Assembly: GCA_019454045.1 (NCBI GenBank)
Contig: SKCR01048561.1
Coordinates: 1-64,000 of the forward strand
Direction: 5' to 3'
Origin: Zanthoxylum bungeanum
Taxonomy: Eukaryota; Streptophyta; Magnoliopsida; Sapindales; Rutaceae
DNA length: 64,000 nt
The translations under genes and the position numbers were made by a program. Within the stretch, counting starts at the first letter, position 1. Each line of letters starts with the position of its first letter. Shown here one piece after another: positions 43,916 to 56,733 of the stretch. Under the pieces are notes generated by a model. It was given only the letters and a program-made list of their open reading frames with translations, had not been told where the DNA came from and searched no databases.

Positions 43916-44899
43916 TGTTGGAAAATGCTCACTAGTAAGCATTTTGAGGTACAATTTTAAGCATGATCCACTTCGTGTTAGTGGTTGTTTTTGAGTGATT
44001 CGGATACTCCTCCGTGAGTAGTTCGGAATGATATATTCATATGCTTAAAATGGTGCTTGGGTGAATGTGAAATTGTTGCTCAAAGTTCACTCATTGATGT
44101 TGGAAAATAAAGAGAAATAAGCTTGTCCCACATAGGAAAGCTAATAAAGGAAAATTGTGTTTATATATGATTGCTCATATGTAGATGGGTAAGTGTTATA
44201 AGGATAGAGGCTCTCTCTACGTGCATGCGCAGGGGGGTGCAAATCAAAATCCGAACAGGCCTGACTCGTGTGCACCCGCGCGTCCTGCGTACACGAATGC
44301 CGGACCAAATTGTGCAGGCCCGGCCTAGCCAATTTTTGCAAGTCCCTTTATTTTTTTCCAAGTTCTTTTGAAGTTCCATAACAATTAAATTAATTCTATT
44401 AATTAACTGTGTGGTTACAAATAATGAAAAGTCTCACACTAACTCTATTGAATTGACATGCTCAATACGAACAAAAGACAGAACGATTTACCCTTAAGTT
44501 TTCTTTACGGTTTTGTTGAAAGAGTTCAGACACTTCGTGGTTCGTTGAAGACGATTTTGGTGGTGCCATTTCTCGTTTATTTCCGATGCATCATGGGAAA
44601 CAGACGTCTCGCGTTCTACTACACCATTCGGTAGGGGACGAATTTGTTTTAAGGAGATTGTTGCCGCATCAACAAGCCTCGAAATTCTCTCGGTTCTTGT
44701 TGCTGGTTCGATACTGCATTGCCTTCATTACTCAACTGTTGTTCATCTCGCTGGTTCGTTGCTGCACCGCCGTGACTGATTGCAGTGTCATGTGACTGTT
44801 TTATTACTATTGTTGTGTTGTTTATTGTATCATTTGTGTTCTCTTTTACTGTTTGTTCAGAGTCCTTTATAAGAACACAATAACCAAATATTTGTAATA
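43916..44899 (+). repeat. 5' LTR of the decayed Copia element
   Basis: 984 bp, starts TGTTGGAAAATGC and ends TTTGTAATA (no canonical CA). Confidence 0.85.
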
Positions 44900-44920
44900 G
44901 TCTTAAAACAAATTAGATAT

Positions 44921-45955
44921 GTGGATATGGAAAACAGTCCAAACACAGTTGATCCGAACATGGCAGCCTCTTCGGCAGGCCAAAATGTTCCAGCCTCTAG
45001 GCTTAATGTGGCAGCCTCTGTGGCTGGCCAAAGTGTTGTGGCAGCCTCTTCGGCTGGCCAAAATGTTTTAGCCTCTGGGCTTAATGTGGCAGCCTCTGTG
45101 GCTGGCCAAAGTGTTGCTGCCTCTATGGCTAGACAATCTGTTGGACATGTGAGCCATGTCAATCATGCTGCGGAAAAACCTGAAAAATTCAGTGGTCAGA
45201 ATTTCAAAAGGTGACAACAGAAAATATTTTTTTATTTGACCACGTTGAACCTTGCAAGGTTCCTAAAGGAAGATGCTCATGTTCCCAAAGAGGGTGAGAA
45301 TGATATTCAAGTGATTAATGTCATCGATGCTTGGAAACATTATGAATTCCTATGTAGGAATTATGTGCTGAATGGGCTGAGTGATTTCTTGTACAGTGTG
45401 TACGCCAGAATGAAAACAGGTAAGGAGCTTTGGGAATCCTTAGATCGAAAATATAAAACTGAGGACGCCGGTACTAAGAAATTTATCGTAGGCCGTTTCC
45501 TAGATTTTAAGATGGTTGACTCCAAAACTTTGTTAAGTCAATTACAAGAATTGCAGATTATTCTAGCATAAATTCATGCTGAGGGGATGATATTAAGTGA
45601 AACCTTCCAAGTAGCCTCGATAATTGAAAAACTACCACCTGGTTGGAAAGATTTCAAGAATTATTTAAAGCATAAGCGAAAAGAAATGAATATTGAAGAC
45701 TTGGTTCTTAAGCTTAGAATTGAGGAAGATAACAGAGTATCTGACAAGAGAGGAATAACTAGTGAGGCCAAAGCAAATGTTGTTAAACATGGCCATAAGA
45801 ACAAGAACCTCAAGAACAAATGGTCAAAGATGGGACCTAAAGGAGGAATTTCCAAGAAATCCAAATTTCAAGGAAGATGCTTCAACTGCGACAAAATGGG
45901 TCACAAGTCTTCTGAGTGTAGACTGCCGAAGAAGAAAAAGAATCAAGAGGCTAAT
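44921..45955 (+). pseudogene. Copia gag with 26-residue N-terminal repeats
   Basis: The N terminus has about two copies of a 78-bp unit (26 residues, including AASSAGQNV and LNVAASVAGQSV). The Copia gag core starts EKFSGQNFKR, with the next tryptophan codon changed to TGA at 45212. It continues [23 protein letters not shown], a TAA near 45569, and a zinc knuckle CFNCDKMGHKSSEC (45878-45920). Confidence 0.88.
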
Positions 45956-46016
45956 GTGATAGAAAACATGACTCAAAATTTTTCAGACATTAATCTTTCT
46001 GCTGTGGTTTCTGAGG

Positions 46017-49000
46017 TGAATCTAGTGGGTTCTAACCCAAGAGAGTGGTGGATTGACACTGGTGCCACTCGACATGTGTGCTCAGACAAAAGTATGTTCT
46101 CTTCATTTGAGCCTACTGGTAATAGGGAAAAATATACATGGAAAATTCAGCAACATCTGAGATTGAAGGTCAAGGCAAGGTGATTCTGAAGATGACCTTT
46201 GGGAAAATGGTTGACTTTAAACAACGTTCTGTATGTACCAGAAATACGGAAGAATCTTGTGTCTGGATCACTTCTGAACAAGCACGGATTCCGGATGGTG
46301 TTCGAGTCTGATAAAGTAGTTTTGACTAAAAATGACATGTATGTGGGAAAAAGAGTATGTAACTGATGGGCTCTTTAAGCTCAATATAATGGTTGTGAAA
46401 CCCAAGAATTTCAATAAAGCTAGTTCTTCTACTTATATTTTTGAGTACTCTGATCTATGACATTGTAGATTAGGACATGTTAATTTTAATTCATTGCGGA
46501 AATTAATTAACATGAATCATATTCCCAATTTTAAAATTGATAACAAACATAAGTGTGATACTTGTGTTGGGGCAAAACTAACTAGATCATAATTTCATAG
46601 TATTGAAAGAAACTCTGAACCACTTGATCTAATTCATACCGATGTATGTGATTTTAATTCAATACAATCAAGAGGCGGTAATAAATATTTTATTACCTTT
46701 ATTGATGATTGCACAAGATTTTGCTATGTGTATTTAATGAAAAGCAATGACGAAGCTATAAAGAAATTTATTCTCTATAAGAATGAAGTTGAGAACCAAC
46801 TGAATAAAAGAATTAAGGAGTTAAGAAGTGATCGTGGTGGTGAGTATGTTTTTCCTTTTGAATCACTTTGTGAGCAAAATGGAATCATACATCAAACCAC
46901 AGCTCCTTATTCACCTCAATCCAATGGGATTGCAGAACGGAAGAATCGTACCTTGAAATAAATGATGAATGTTATGTTAATTAGCTATGGATTACCTCAT
47001 AATATGTGAGGAGAAGTTGTTTTATCAGCTAATTACCTTTTAAATAAGGTACCACGGAAAGAAGCAGAGAAAAATCCTTATGAAATGTGGAAATAAATAT
47101 TACCTTCCTATAAAATTCTACGAGTGTGGGGGTGTCTTGCCAAAGTAGTTATTCCTCCACCTAAGAAGGTGAAGATATGACCAAAAACTATTGATTGTAT
47201 TTTCATAGGATATGCACATAACAGTAATGCTTATCGATTTCTTGTGCATGAGTCTAATATACCAGATATTCACAAAAATACGATAATGGAGTCGATGAAT
47301 GCATCATTTTTCGAATATGTTTTTCCTTGTAAAACTAATTCGAATTCAAATGTGCACAAACAGGCACATGAGACTATCATTGAAGATAGTCAGGACCAAG
47401 AACACATAAATGTTCCAGAGGATCAACAAGATGTTGAACTTGAACCAAGACGTAGCAAAAGAGCTAGAACGGAAAAATCATTTGGTCCAGATTTTCTGAC
47501 ATTTTTGCTAGAAAATGATCCTCAAAGTTATAACGAAGTTGTAAGGCCAGCTGATGGTGCTTTGTGGAAAGATGCCATCAATAGTGAAATTGAATCCATC
47601 TTACAAAATCACACCTGGGAGTTAGTGGATATTCCTCCAGGGTGTAAACCTTTAGGGTCCAAGTGGATTTTCAAAAATAAAATGAAGGCAGATGGATCAA
47701 TTGACAAGTACAAAGCAAGACTTGTTATTAAAGGCTACAGGCAACGTGAATGTCTTGATTACTTTGACACTTACTCTCCTGTAACGAGGATAAATTCCAT
47801 AATGATGATAGTAGCGATTGCAACTTTGCTCAATCTTGAGGTACATCAGATGGATGTGAAAACAACATTTCTAAATGGAGATTTAGATGAAGAAATCTAC
47901 ATGGAACAACCTGAAGGCTTTATAGCTCCAGGACAAGAAAAGAAAGTCTGCAAGTTAGTAAAATCCTTGTATGGATTGAAACAAGCTCAGAAACAGTGGC
48001 ATAAAAAGTTTGACGACACCATACTGGCAAATGGTTTCAAAATCAATGAATGTGATAAATGTATTTATGTCAGAGAGACAGAAGTTGGCTATGTCATTTT
48101 ATGTCTCTATATTGATGACATATTGATTGTTGGGAGTGATGTTAAAATGGTAAATCCATCAAGAATATGCTGAAATCTAAGTTTGACATGAAAGACATGG
48201 GTCTAGCAGATGTCATTCTGGGAATAAAGATCTCGAGAAGTCCAAATGGAATTATTCTTGGTCAGTCGCACTATGTGGATAAAATTCTTGGTAAATTCAA
48301 CAATGATGATTCTAATGTGGCTAGAACTCCTTTAGATGTGAGTCTACATCTATCAAAGAATATGGGAGATGGTATATCTCAAGTAGAATACTCTAGAGTG
48401 ATCGGGAGTCTGATGTATTTATCGAGTTGTACAAGGCCTGATATAGCCTGCACAGTAAACAAGCTCAGCAGATATACGAGTAATCCAGGGGTTGTTCACT
48501 GGAAAGCAATAGTGAGAATACTCAGGTACCTACGATTTACTCGTAATTATAGGTTGCACTATCATAGATATCCAGCCGTAATCGAAGGATACAGTGATGC
48601 AAACTGGATATATGATATGAAAGACTCAAAGTCTACCAGTGGCTATGTGTTTACACTAGCAGGTGCAGCTATATCATGGAAATCCTCCAAACAGACTGTG
48701 ATAGCCAGATCTACAATGGAATTAGAATTCATTGCATTAGATAAGTGTGCTGAAGAAGCAGAATGATTGCGAAATTTTCTAGAGGATATTCCAAGTTGGC
48801 CTAAGCCAGTGCCAGCAATTTGCATTCATTGCGATAGTCAATCTGCAATTGGAAAGACACATAACAATATGTATAATGGTAAGTCAAGACATATTCGTCA
48901 TAGACACAATACCGTTAGACAATTACTCTCTGCTAGAGTTATTTCGATTGACTATGTAAAGTCAAAGGATAACATTACGGATCCGCTAACCAAAGGGTTA

Positions 49001-49057
49001 AACAGAGAGTTAGTTGTGAAATCATCGAGGGGAATGAGACTAAAACCCATTAGATAA
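46017..49057 (+). pseudogene. Copia pol: protease, integrase, RT, RNase H
   Basis: Protease WWIDTGATRHVC (46046 on). Integrase zinc module ending CDTCVGAKL, catalytic core with FIDDCTRF and RSDRGGEY, ending [12 protein letters not shown] (to 46961). RT with KWIFKNKMKADGSIDKYKAR, MDVKTTFLNGDLDEEIYMEQ, KSLYGLKQAQKQW and catalytic LYIDDILIVG (47560-48150). RNase H with GYSDANW and SKSTSGYVF then ARSTMELEF (48585-48760), ending near 49057. Stops and shifts occur near 46580, 46960, 47090, 48170 and 48764. Confidence 0.92.
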
Positions 49058-49666
49058 ATGTTTATTACGAAGGAAAACCCAACATTGTTGACTGGAGATC
49101 CCAAGATCTAGGTTCAATGGGACAACCTACTCGTAAAAGACATAATTGGTTCACTGTGGGGGGTTACCCTCTAGTCCATTCCTATGGTGAAATGAAACAG
49201 TGATGCTTGTATGGAAAGAGGTTAAACAAAGACTTTTAATGATTCTTATGCGTCGGGAATCCGATCAGAGTAATACGAGCTACTCTTAAATAAGAAATCA
49301 CTTATGTGAAAGAGAAGTGGGGCCGCTTCAAAGAGAATTGTATGAGGCTCAATTCTTAGAAACTCTTGCAGAACCGGGTAGATGTTCATGGCCAAAATGA
49401 ACATAGTAATGAGAACTCAGATGTGTTAGGTAAAATAGCTGTGTGATATATGTTTTCATTTACATGAACGGCAGTACAGTTCAATGACATCGTGTCAACT
49501 GTCAGCTAGTAAAGGAGATATATTTTCACAAGGGAAGGTTCAAAGGCTGAGGCCTACTTATCCTATGCAGGTGTTGAACCGTTGAACTCTTCAAGGTCAA
49601 AATAAAATATTTTTATAAAATAATTTTATTTGACGTTTTTTCATCAATTTCATTCATGTGGGGGAT
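49058..49666 (+). other. Copia 3' untranslated region and polypurine tract
   Basis: No coding. Ends with CATGTGGGGGAT (49655-49666), the likely PPT, directly before the 3' LTR. Confidence 0.75.
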
Positions 49667-50698
49667 TGTTGGAAAATGCTCACTAGTAAGCATTTTGAGG
49701 TACAATTTTAAGCATGGTCCACTTCGTGTTAGTGGTAGTTTTTGAGTGATTCGGATACTCCTCCGTGAGTAGTTCGGAATGGTATATTCATATGCTTAAA
49801 ATGGTGCTTGGGTGAATGAGAAATTGTTGCTCAAAGTTCACCCATTGGTGTTGGAAAATAAAGAGAAATAAGTTTGTCCCACATAGGAAAGCTAATAAAG
49901 GAAAATTGTGTTTATATATGATTGCTCATATGTAGATGGGTAAGTGTTATAAGGATAGAGGCTCTCTCTACGTGCGCGCACAGGGGGTGCAAATCAAAAT
50001 CCGAACATGCCTGACTCATGTGCACCCGCGCGTCCTACGTACACGAATGTCGAACCAAATTGTGCAGGCCCAACCCAACCAATTTTTGCAAGTCTCTTTA
50101 TTTTTTCCAAGTTCTTTTGAAGTTCTATAACAGTTAAATTAATTCTATTAATTAACTGGGTGGTTACAAATAATGAAAAGTCTCTCACTAACTCTATTGA
50201 ATCGACATGCTCATTTTCTTTTAATGGTGGAGTGATTTTCGTTTTTGAAAAGAGAAAAAAAAATACGAACAAAAGACAGAACGGTTTTCCCTTAAGTTTT
50301 CTTTATGGTTTTGTTGAAAGAGTTCAGACACTTCGTGGTTCGTTGAAGACGATTTTGGTGGTGCCCTTTTCTCGTCTATTTCCGTTGCATCCTGGGAAAC
50401 AGACGTCTCGTGTTCTACTTCACCATTCAGTAGGGGACAAATTTGTTTTAAGGAGATTGTTGCCGCATCAACAAGCCTCGGAATTCTCTCGGTTCTTGTT
50501 GCTGGTTCGATACTGCACTGCCTTCGTTACTCAACTGTTGTTCCCGTCGCTGGTTCGTTGCTGCACCACCGTGACTGATTGCAGTGTCCTGTGACTGTTT
50601 TATTACTCTTGTTGTGTTGTTTATTGTATCATTTGTGTTCTCTTTTACTGTTTGTTCAGAGTCCTTTACAAGAACACAGTAACCAAATATTTGTAATA
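49667..50698 (+). repeat. 3' LTR of the decayed Copia element
   Basis: 1032 bp, similar to 43916-44899 plus a 48-bp segment after GACATGCTC. Confidence 0.88.
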
Positions 50699-51172
50699 CT
50701 TTTATGTGTGCATATATTTATTTTATAACTAATAATGATTAATGAGACCTTTACAACCATTTGTAAAATACTTAATTAGATATATTAGTGCATAAAATAA
50801 ATGATCAAAGTAATATTAAACATATATATAAAATTATGGGAGTTGTAACCAGTTGTTCAAGTAGAAGTGGGAGAAAATGACCGATTTGATTGATGCAAAT
50901 CGTTACCTTTTGAACAAATTAAAGGGGTTCTAAAACTTGGATCGATTAATATCAATGAATTATTGGGACAGATTGGCAAACGTTCAATTGGAAGATGACA
51001 GTTTAACAATAAGTTGTTCTACTTTTTTTTGGTCCATCGGTACAAGTTGTTCAATGTCGATCAGAATTATGTGAGAAGTCACAAGAGTGAGATTTGGTGT
51101 AGGCAACATAAAACTAAAAGGGAACTTTGGATTATATCCACTCAGATTTATGGGAATCAGCTCAAACCCCAT

Positions 51173-51216
<44 letters not shown>

Positions 51217-51226
51217 ATGGATGATT
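50699..51226. other. Unassigned AT-rich sequence with (AT)n
   Basis: No gene recognised. A TA microsatellite of about 18 units lies at 51176-51211, just before the LTR-like remnant. Confidence 0.6.
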
Positions 51227-52448
51227 ATTGATGAGTGCGTATAATATACGCTTTTCAAGTGTATTTATCATTGATTAAATTATGTTCTTGAATGTGTTAA
51301 ATGCACTCATATTCATTATTTTGTTGTTTATGATGCATTATATGAAGAATTGAACAAAAATGAGTGAAAAATCTGAAATTCCCGATTTGCACCAATGACT
51401 TCATGATTTATGCAGTTTTCAGTATTTTGGCCATAATTTTTCATATGATGTCCAAATGAGGTGATTCAAGTTGCGATAGAAAGAGAACTTAATTATCTAC
51501 AACTTTTTAGTTTACATCGAAGATTGAATCGGACTCCTTCATAGCTAAAATCGAACATGAAACTAATAATTTTGCAATGTCTTCTGGCGTCGTGAAGCCC
51601 AATCTAGCATCGTGACGCCTGGAAGTGTAAAATCGTTCCAGAATCATGAAAAATCTTATGTCACGATGCAAATTCACTTGGATTGCGACGCAAGTACGAA
51701 AGACTTAAAAATTGAATTGGAAACTTGATATTTATATAATGGGAACGTTTAGGATTACTTCACATAAGTTTTTGGGAGAGGAAAATAAGCATATTTTGAG
51801 GTAAAAATACTCTCTAAACACAATAAGCATTCAAGAACAACCAAGAATAATAGGATCAAACAATGATTAAGAAGATAAAATTGAAGATTGATAACTATCA
51901 TGATTTGTTTTATGTATCCTCTTTATTAATTCTTTGTTATTTATTATATTAAATATCATGATGAATTTGTTTATCTTCTTCATCATGTACTATATCTTAT
52001 TTTAGGATTACAATAGAACCCAATATGAACTTTTATTAATTGAATCTTTTTATAATTTATTTGTGACATTCTATATGGATTATTTATCATTATCTTTACT
52101 TAATGTGTTTTATTACTTGATTACCAATAGAATAGTTGTGATAAACCCTAAGAAACTTGGAAAATGGAATTTTGGTTTAGCCTTGGGAATTGAAAACGTG
52201 TGATCTCATTCTGTTGAATAGATTTCTGTACAGGATAAGAATATACATGCAGGGCATGCATAGCCATAGTTAGAACTTGAACTTAATGAGTTTGAATTAG
52301 ATTAATTATCATAGGAATATAGGTAATTGAACTAAGTTGAGCATTTCTATTTGACCATCGGAAGAGGCTTGTAGATAATTTCGTACTCTATGTTAATAAT
52401 TCATTATAGTTGATCGGTTATAAATATATGAGATTAATTTAAGGGAAT
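51227..52448 (+). mobile_element. LTR-like remnant related to 29027-31053
   Basis: Starts near TGATGAGTGCGTATAATA and is colinear in its 3' half with 29500-29740 plus 30680-30760. It also shares the TGATRAGTGC start with the arms at 23652-26571. Its right end is interrupted by the Ogre-like element. Confidence 0.5.
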
Positions 52449-53032
52449 TGTAGGCATTGTATTTTTGCATGTGAAACCCAATGATGAGTCTCACTTGGAG
52501 GCACTACCTTTTGAGTCACGGAAGCCGCGGGAAACGGATATCGGAAGGGGAAATTCAGAATAAACAAGCTCACTGTCTTCGTTAGTGCTGCGTTCGTGTC
52601 TGCGTTCGAACGGCAAACAGATTGCGGGCGTTCGTGTCGCGTTCGAGGAAGCGTTCGAACGGTGTCGGTAATTCTGGTTTTGCTGCTAGCCTCACAAACC
52701 CCAACCCATTTAGCTCCCCAAAGCCCATAAAACACATCCCAAATTAAATAAATAAATATTAATTTAAACATTAAACATTAAATAAAATATTTAAACAATT
52801 TACCTAATCTAAACCAATCAAATATAATCATACCAAGTTAAAATCAATCAACCAATATATTATTCCCAAACTTAAAATATTGTATGCCTAATCAACATAA
52901 ACTAAATATTCAACCTTCCCTATCTAGCCAAGATTTGTCCCCCCTCAATCTAATCCTTCCCTTATCCAACACCAAATCAAATCCCTCTTTAATTAGCCAA
53001 ATCCATTTCCTTGTCAAGCCTAACCCTTTGCC

Positions 53033-53040
53033 TATAAAAA
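53033..53040 (+). promoter_or_regulatory. TATA box of the Ogre-like 5' LTR
   Basis: TTTGCCTATAAAAAGAACCC, conserved with 17877-17895 of the solo LTR. Confidence 0.65.
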
Positions 53041-53825
53041 GAACCCTTCACCAACCTTCTCAACTCTAGCTAGCTCATACACAACACACAGGAAAATCTC
53101 AACACAAAGAACCTTAACCTCTCACGACAATAGCAACGAAAAGAACATAAGCAATTCCCTTCATCTCCTCCACTCCATAACCGAAAAATAGCACCCTCAT
53201 AAATCTCTACCCATCACCGAAAATCCCCCCATACAGCAGCCCTCCATCACCGAAAACATACCTCCAAACAGCAGCCCAAACACACCAAAACTGACCCAAA
53301 CCAGTCCCTAAATCACGCCCAAACAGCAGTAATTTAACCCCTAAAACAACAGAAAAATACACTTAAAACATTCCATAAAAACCTTAAAAACAGTAACTTA
53401 AAAAAACTGCATTCATAATCCTTAAAATACTCACACAAGACTACACTAAAAACCCACACAAAAACTTGGAACAGTCCGTTGAAACGTCAAAACAGGTGAC
53501 CTGAACAGTAAGCAGCAAAACAGAGGCCGAACAGTAGCAAATCGGAGTCAAAAGCAGTAGCAAAAGACGGAGAATGACGACTCCAAACAGTGAGACAACA
53601 AACGGGAACAGTGAACCGAAAGAGTTGCGGAGCTTTACCCCTTCCGATCTTCGTGAAACGCGAGTCCGAGAGACGGCTTAAAAGGTTAGACCTGAGGGTA
53701 CTCTTCACACTCATCTTTATTTGATTTTTGTTATTTATTTTGATTGTATTTTACTTGTTTGTTAAATCTTGTTTGTGTATGATGTGTGTTGTGGGTATTG
53801 GATGAATGGAAGAGTGTCGTCTCTT

Positions 53826-53921
53826 GTGGTATATAGGATGGAAACCCAGACGTAAATTCTGTAGCCGAATCCGAATGAAAGGTAGTGCGGTCTGTACTTG
53901 GGACACAACTCCACGTACCGC
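53826..53921 (+). other. Stem-loop module (copy 2)
   Basis: GTGGTAT (53826-53832) pairs with GTACCGC (53915-53921) using two wobble pairs. Interior similar to copy 1 but more diverged (GAATCCGAATGAAAGG). Confidence 0.6.
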
Positions 53922-54529
53922 TTGAGTAAACGGCACCCTCTTTTACCTTGTGTTGCTTTGGTTTGTTTATTTTTTGTCACTTGAATTCTGTATGTTGTTT
54001 ATTTATGCATGATTCAATCAAGCGCATGGGCTTAGTGAGTTAGTCCAAAGGTCCTCTATTTGAGAGACGAAGAGCCGAAAAGGCCACCTTTGTGACACTA
54101 CTACACTACTTCGTCGCGCCGGTTGATGTGTGTTCAGTTGGATGCAAGATACGTTCAATCAGGCATACTTAGTTTGATATTATTGACTTTATCTTTTTAT
54201 GCATGGTTCAATCAAGTGCATGGGCTTAGTAAGTGGAATGAAAGATCCCTTATGGGGAGGGGTTAAAACCCTTTACCACGATGCTTTGCCGCACCGGTTG
54301 ATGTGTGTTCGGATTGGATGTAAGATGTGTTCAATCGGGCATACTTGGTTTTGATATGATTGGCTCTATTTTTGTATGTGTGATGTGACGCACATGGGCT
54401 TAGTATGTTGGTCTAAAGGTCCTCTCTTTGAGAGACCAAGAGCCCCAAAAGGCCACCTTTACGGCAGTACTTTGCCGCGCCCCTTTATTTTGTTGTTTAT
54501 GTATTGCGTCCCATTTCATGCATCAGGTC

Positions 54530-54810
54530 TGTTCCCGTTCGAATGCGTTTACGAACGCAACTTGAACGCGCATACATTTTGCCTTATCATGCATCAGGTC
54601 TCATTTCCGTTCGAAGGCGTTCACGAACGCCATACGAACGTGAGCATTCTATTTTATTTCTGTTTGAACGCGTTAACAAACGCCACACGAACGTGAGCAT
54701 TCTGTTTCATTTCCGTTCGAACGCATTAACAAACGCCATACGAACGTGAGCATTCTGTTTCATTTCCATTCGAACGCGTTTACGAACGCTACACGAACGC
54801 GAACACACTG
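54530..54810 (+). repeat. GTTCGAACG-rich repeat array in Ogre-like LTR
   Basis: Repeated CGTTCGAA...CGTTNACGAACGC and CATACGAACGTGAGC units; same class as 19277-19640 but with different unit lengths. Confidence 0.85.
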
Positions 54811-55012
54811 AACTGAGATATATTCATCACATGCCATGTATAATTGTTTCTTAGGTGATTCTTTATGGAACCACACATAGTCATTCTTATCTTTGTGCAC
54901 ATAATAATGAAAAGCATGTTTATTCCATTAGTTGCGTCGTTTGCCTTAGTCTTGATTTAACGCATTACGATTTATATACCTATGCCATGATGACTTTGGA
55001 GTATTATTTCTT

Positions 55013-55108
55013 GTGATATATCAGATGGAAACCCAGACATAAATTTCGTAGCCGATTCCGAATGGACGGTAATGCGGTCTGTACTTAGGATACAATTCCA
55101 CGTATCAC
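55013..55108 (+). other. Stem-loop module (copy 3)
   Basis: GTGATAT (55013-55019) pairs with GTATCAC (55102-55108). Relative to copy 1 the fourth pair changed from G-C to A-T on both sides. Interior near-identical to copies 1 and 4. Confidence 0.65.
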
Positions 55109-55574
55109 TTGGAAAAGTGCTCACATGTATGCTTGTGCGGTTATTATGTATGCTTGTGTTTTTCATGAATATGATATGCTGAATGAAGTTGTATGTTCAT
55201 TGTTACTTTGAGGTATTTTCAGGTATGTGTTCTTAGATATGAGATATATATGAAATGTATGTATAAGTGTTATTTTGTACCCGTGAATATAGAAGCATGA
55301 TATTCTTAGGAATAAGTGTTACTTAAGCCTGATTAAATTATTATGTAAATCCTTTCATTACAAGTGACATAAGTAAGGGACCATTCCGAACCCAACGGTT
55401 TGAGGTCTTCCCTTGCGAGGGGTGAGTGCGGCCTTAAATCTCATTTTCCCGGTTCACACCGGGTGGCGACTCCATTATTCTCCGGTTTAGTCCATCGTGG
55501 CTACTCTGTACTCCCAACCGGGCCGCGAGCCCGGGACAGCATGCGTCGCCCCAGATTTCATGTGTTCCCACAGT

Positions 55575-55592
55575 CTGGCGACTCCACTGGGG
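55575..55592 (+). other. Primer binding site of the Ogre-like element
   Basis: TGGCGACTCCACTGGGGA two bases after the LTR; the tRNA is not asserted. Confidence 0.75.
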
Positions 55593-56109
55593 ATAGAGAA
55601 TCGGCCCCGAATATTGTCTTGTAATGATTGGATTTATGTTTTAATTGACCGTGTCTATAGTGGATAAAGTGAGGGTTTAATCAAAGGCATTTTGAGACTA
55701 GGTAATGGTTTGGTGTCTTCCTTCATTCACTACCCATCTAGAAGGAAAAGTTGTGAAGGCACCTAGATAGCCATCTACTCGTAGTCTATTGTGATGGACT
55801 AATTTGGAGGACTCGTTGTTTATTCCTGACAACAAGCGATAAGAGCCTAAGAGGCTTGGGTATTTAAGTGAGCCTCGCTCCACCTTCCCTCTGGGGAATC
55901 TACAACGGGAAATCCATTTGACAGTCCGTCACACACCATAGCTCATTGGCACGTACCTTAGTGTATAAAAAGGGGTGCGCTCACTTGGTCGCTCGAACCA
56001 TTGAGTGGGGAGACCTAGTTGTGGGCCATCATTCGCCGGTGAGAGCCTTTGTCTATACCCTTGCTAACCCACCCATAGACCGGGTTGACTAAAGTAATAA
56101 TTATTTCCT

Positions 56110-56580
56110 TGAATATGTGCTTGTGGACCATCCTCATTTGGATGCAGTTGGACTATTGTCAGAAATGCGGGCTTGCTGGGCCATTTAAACTGGGGCAAGT
56201 TCGTACCTTATGACTATTAGGCCCGAAGCTTCTGAAATGTCGATGGGCCACTTTATAAAAATTATTATGTCATGTTTGCATCATCTTTCTTTTGTGCTTG
56301 TGTTTGGGAACATCGTTGTTTGGATCCATTTGGACCATTTATCATGGGATATGGGCTTGTTGGGCCATTTAAACTGGGACAAGAACATATCTTATGACGA
56401 TTGGGCCAAAAGGCTTCTAAATAACAATGGGCTATTTTATGATTGTGTTCGGAATATTATCATTTGGATTTAGTTGGGCTCTTTGCCATAAGACATGAAC
56501 TCGTTGGGCCATTTAAACTGGGACGGGTTCACTCTTATGACAGTTGTCCCAAAAGCTTCTAAAATGATAATAGGCCGATT
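56110..56580 (+). repeat. Leader repeats of the Ogre-like element (three units)
   Basis: GGGCCATTTAAACTGGG recurs at 56178, 56362 and 56506 (spacing 184 and 144), each followed by TTATGAC and AAAGCTTCT-type segments. Lies between PBS and gag. Confidence 0.85.
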
Positions 56581-56733
56581 TGTTTGAGAATTTTATTTGA
56601 TTTAATATATGTTATATACTTCTTATGCACATCATGCATGCATATACCTTGTTGACATCCTCTGTGTCTTAAAAAAGACACCATAGATACCGTTTGGGTT
56701 AGAGAAGGGACAAGACTCACTAAAAGAACAAGT

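Larger units (their letters stand above)
43916..50698 (+). mobile_element. Full-length but decayed Copia retrotransposon
   Basis: LTRs 43916-44899 and 49667-50698 bracket gag, protease, integrase, RT and RNase H in Copia order. Flanks CTTAT and CTTTT are an imperfect duplication. The left LTR lacks about 48 bp present in the right (50213-50262). Many stops and frameshifts; no initiator-Met PBS was recognised after the left LTR. Confidence 0.9.
52449..55572 (+). repeat. 5' LTR of the Ogre-like element
   Basis: 3124 bp, TGTAGGCATTG to TGTTCCCACA; homologous to the solo LTR at 17268-20205. TATA box at 53033. Contains two stem-loop modules, a shorter 124-bp-type GTTCGAACG array (54530-54810) and 178-bp-type repeats (54020-54480). 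Confidence 0.92.
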
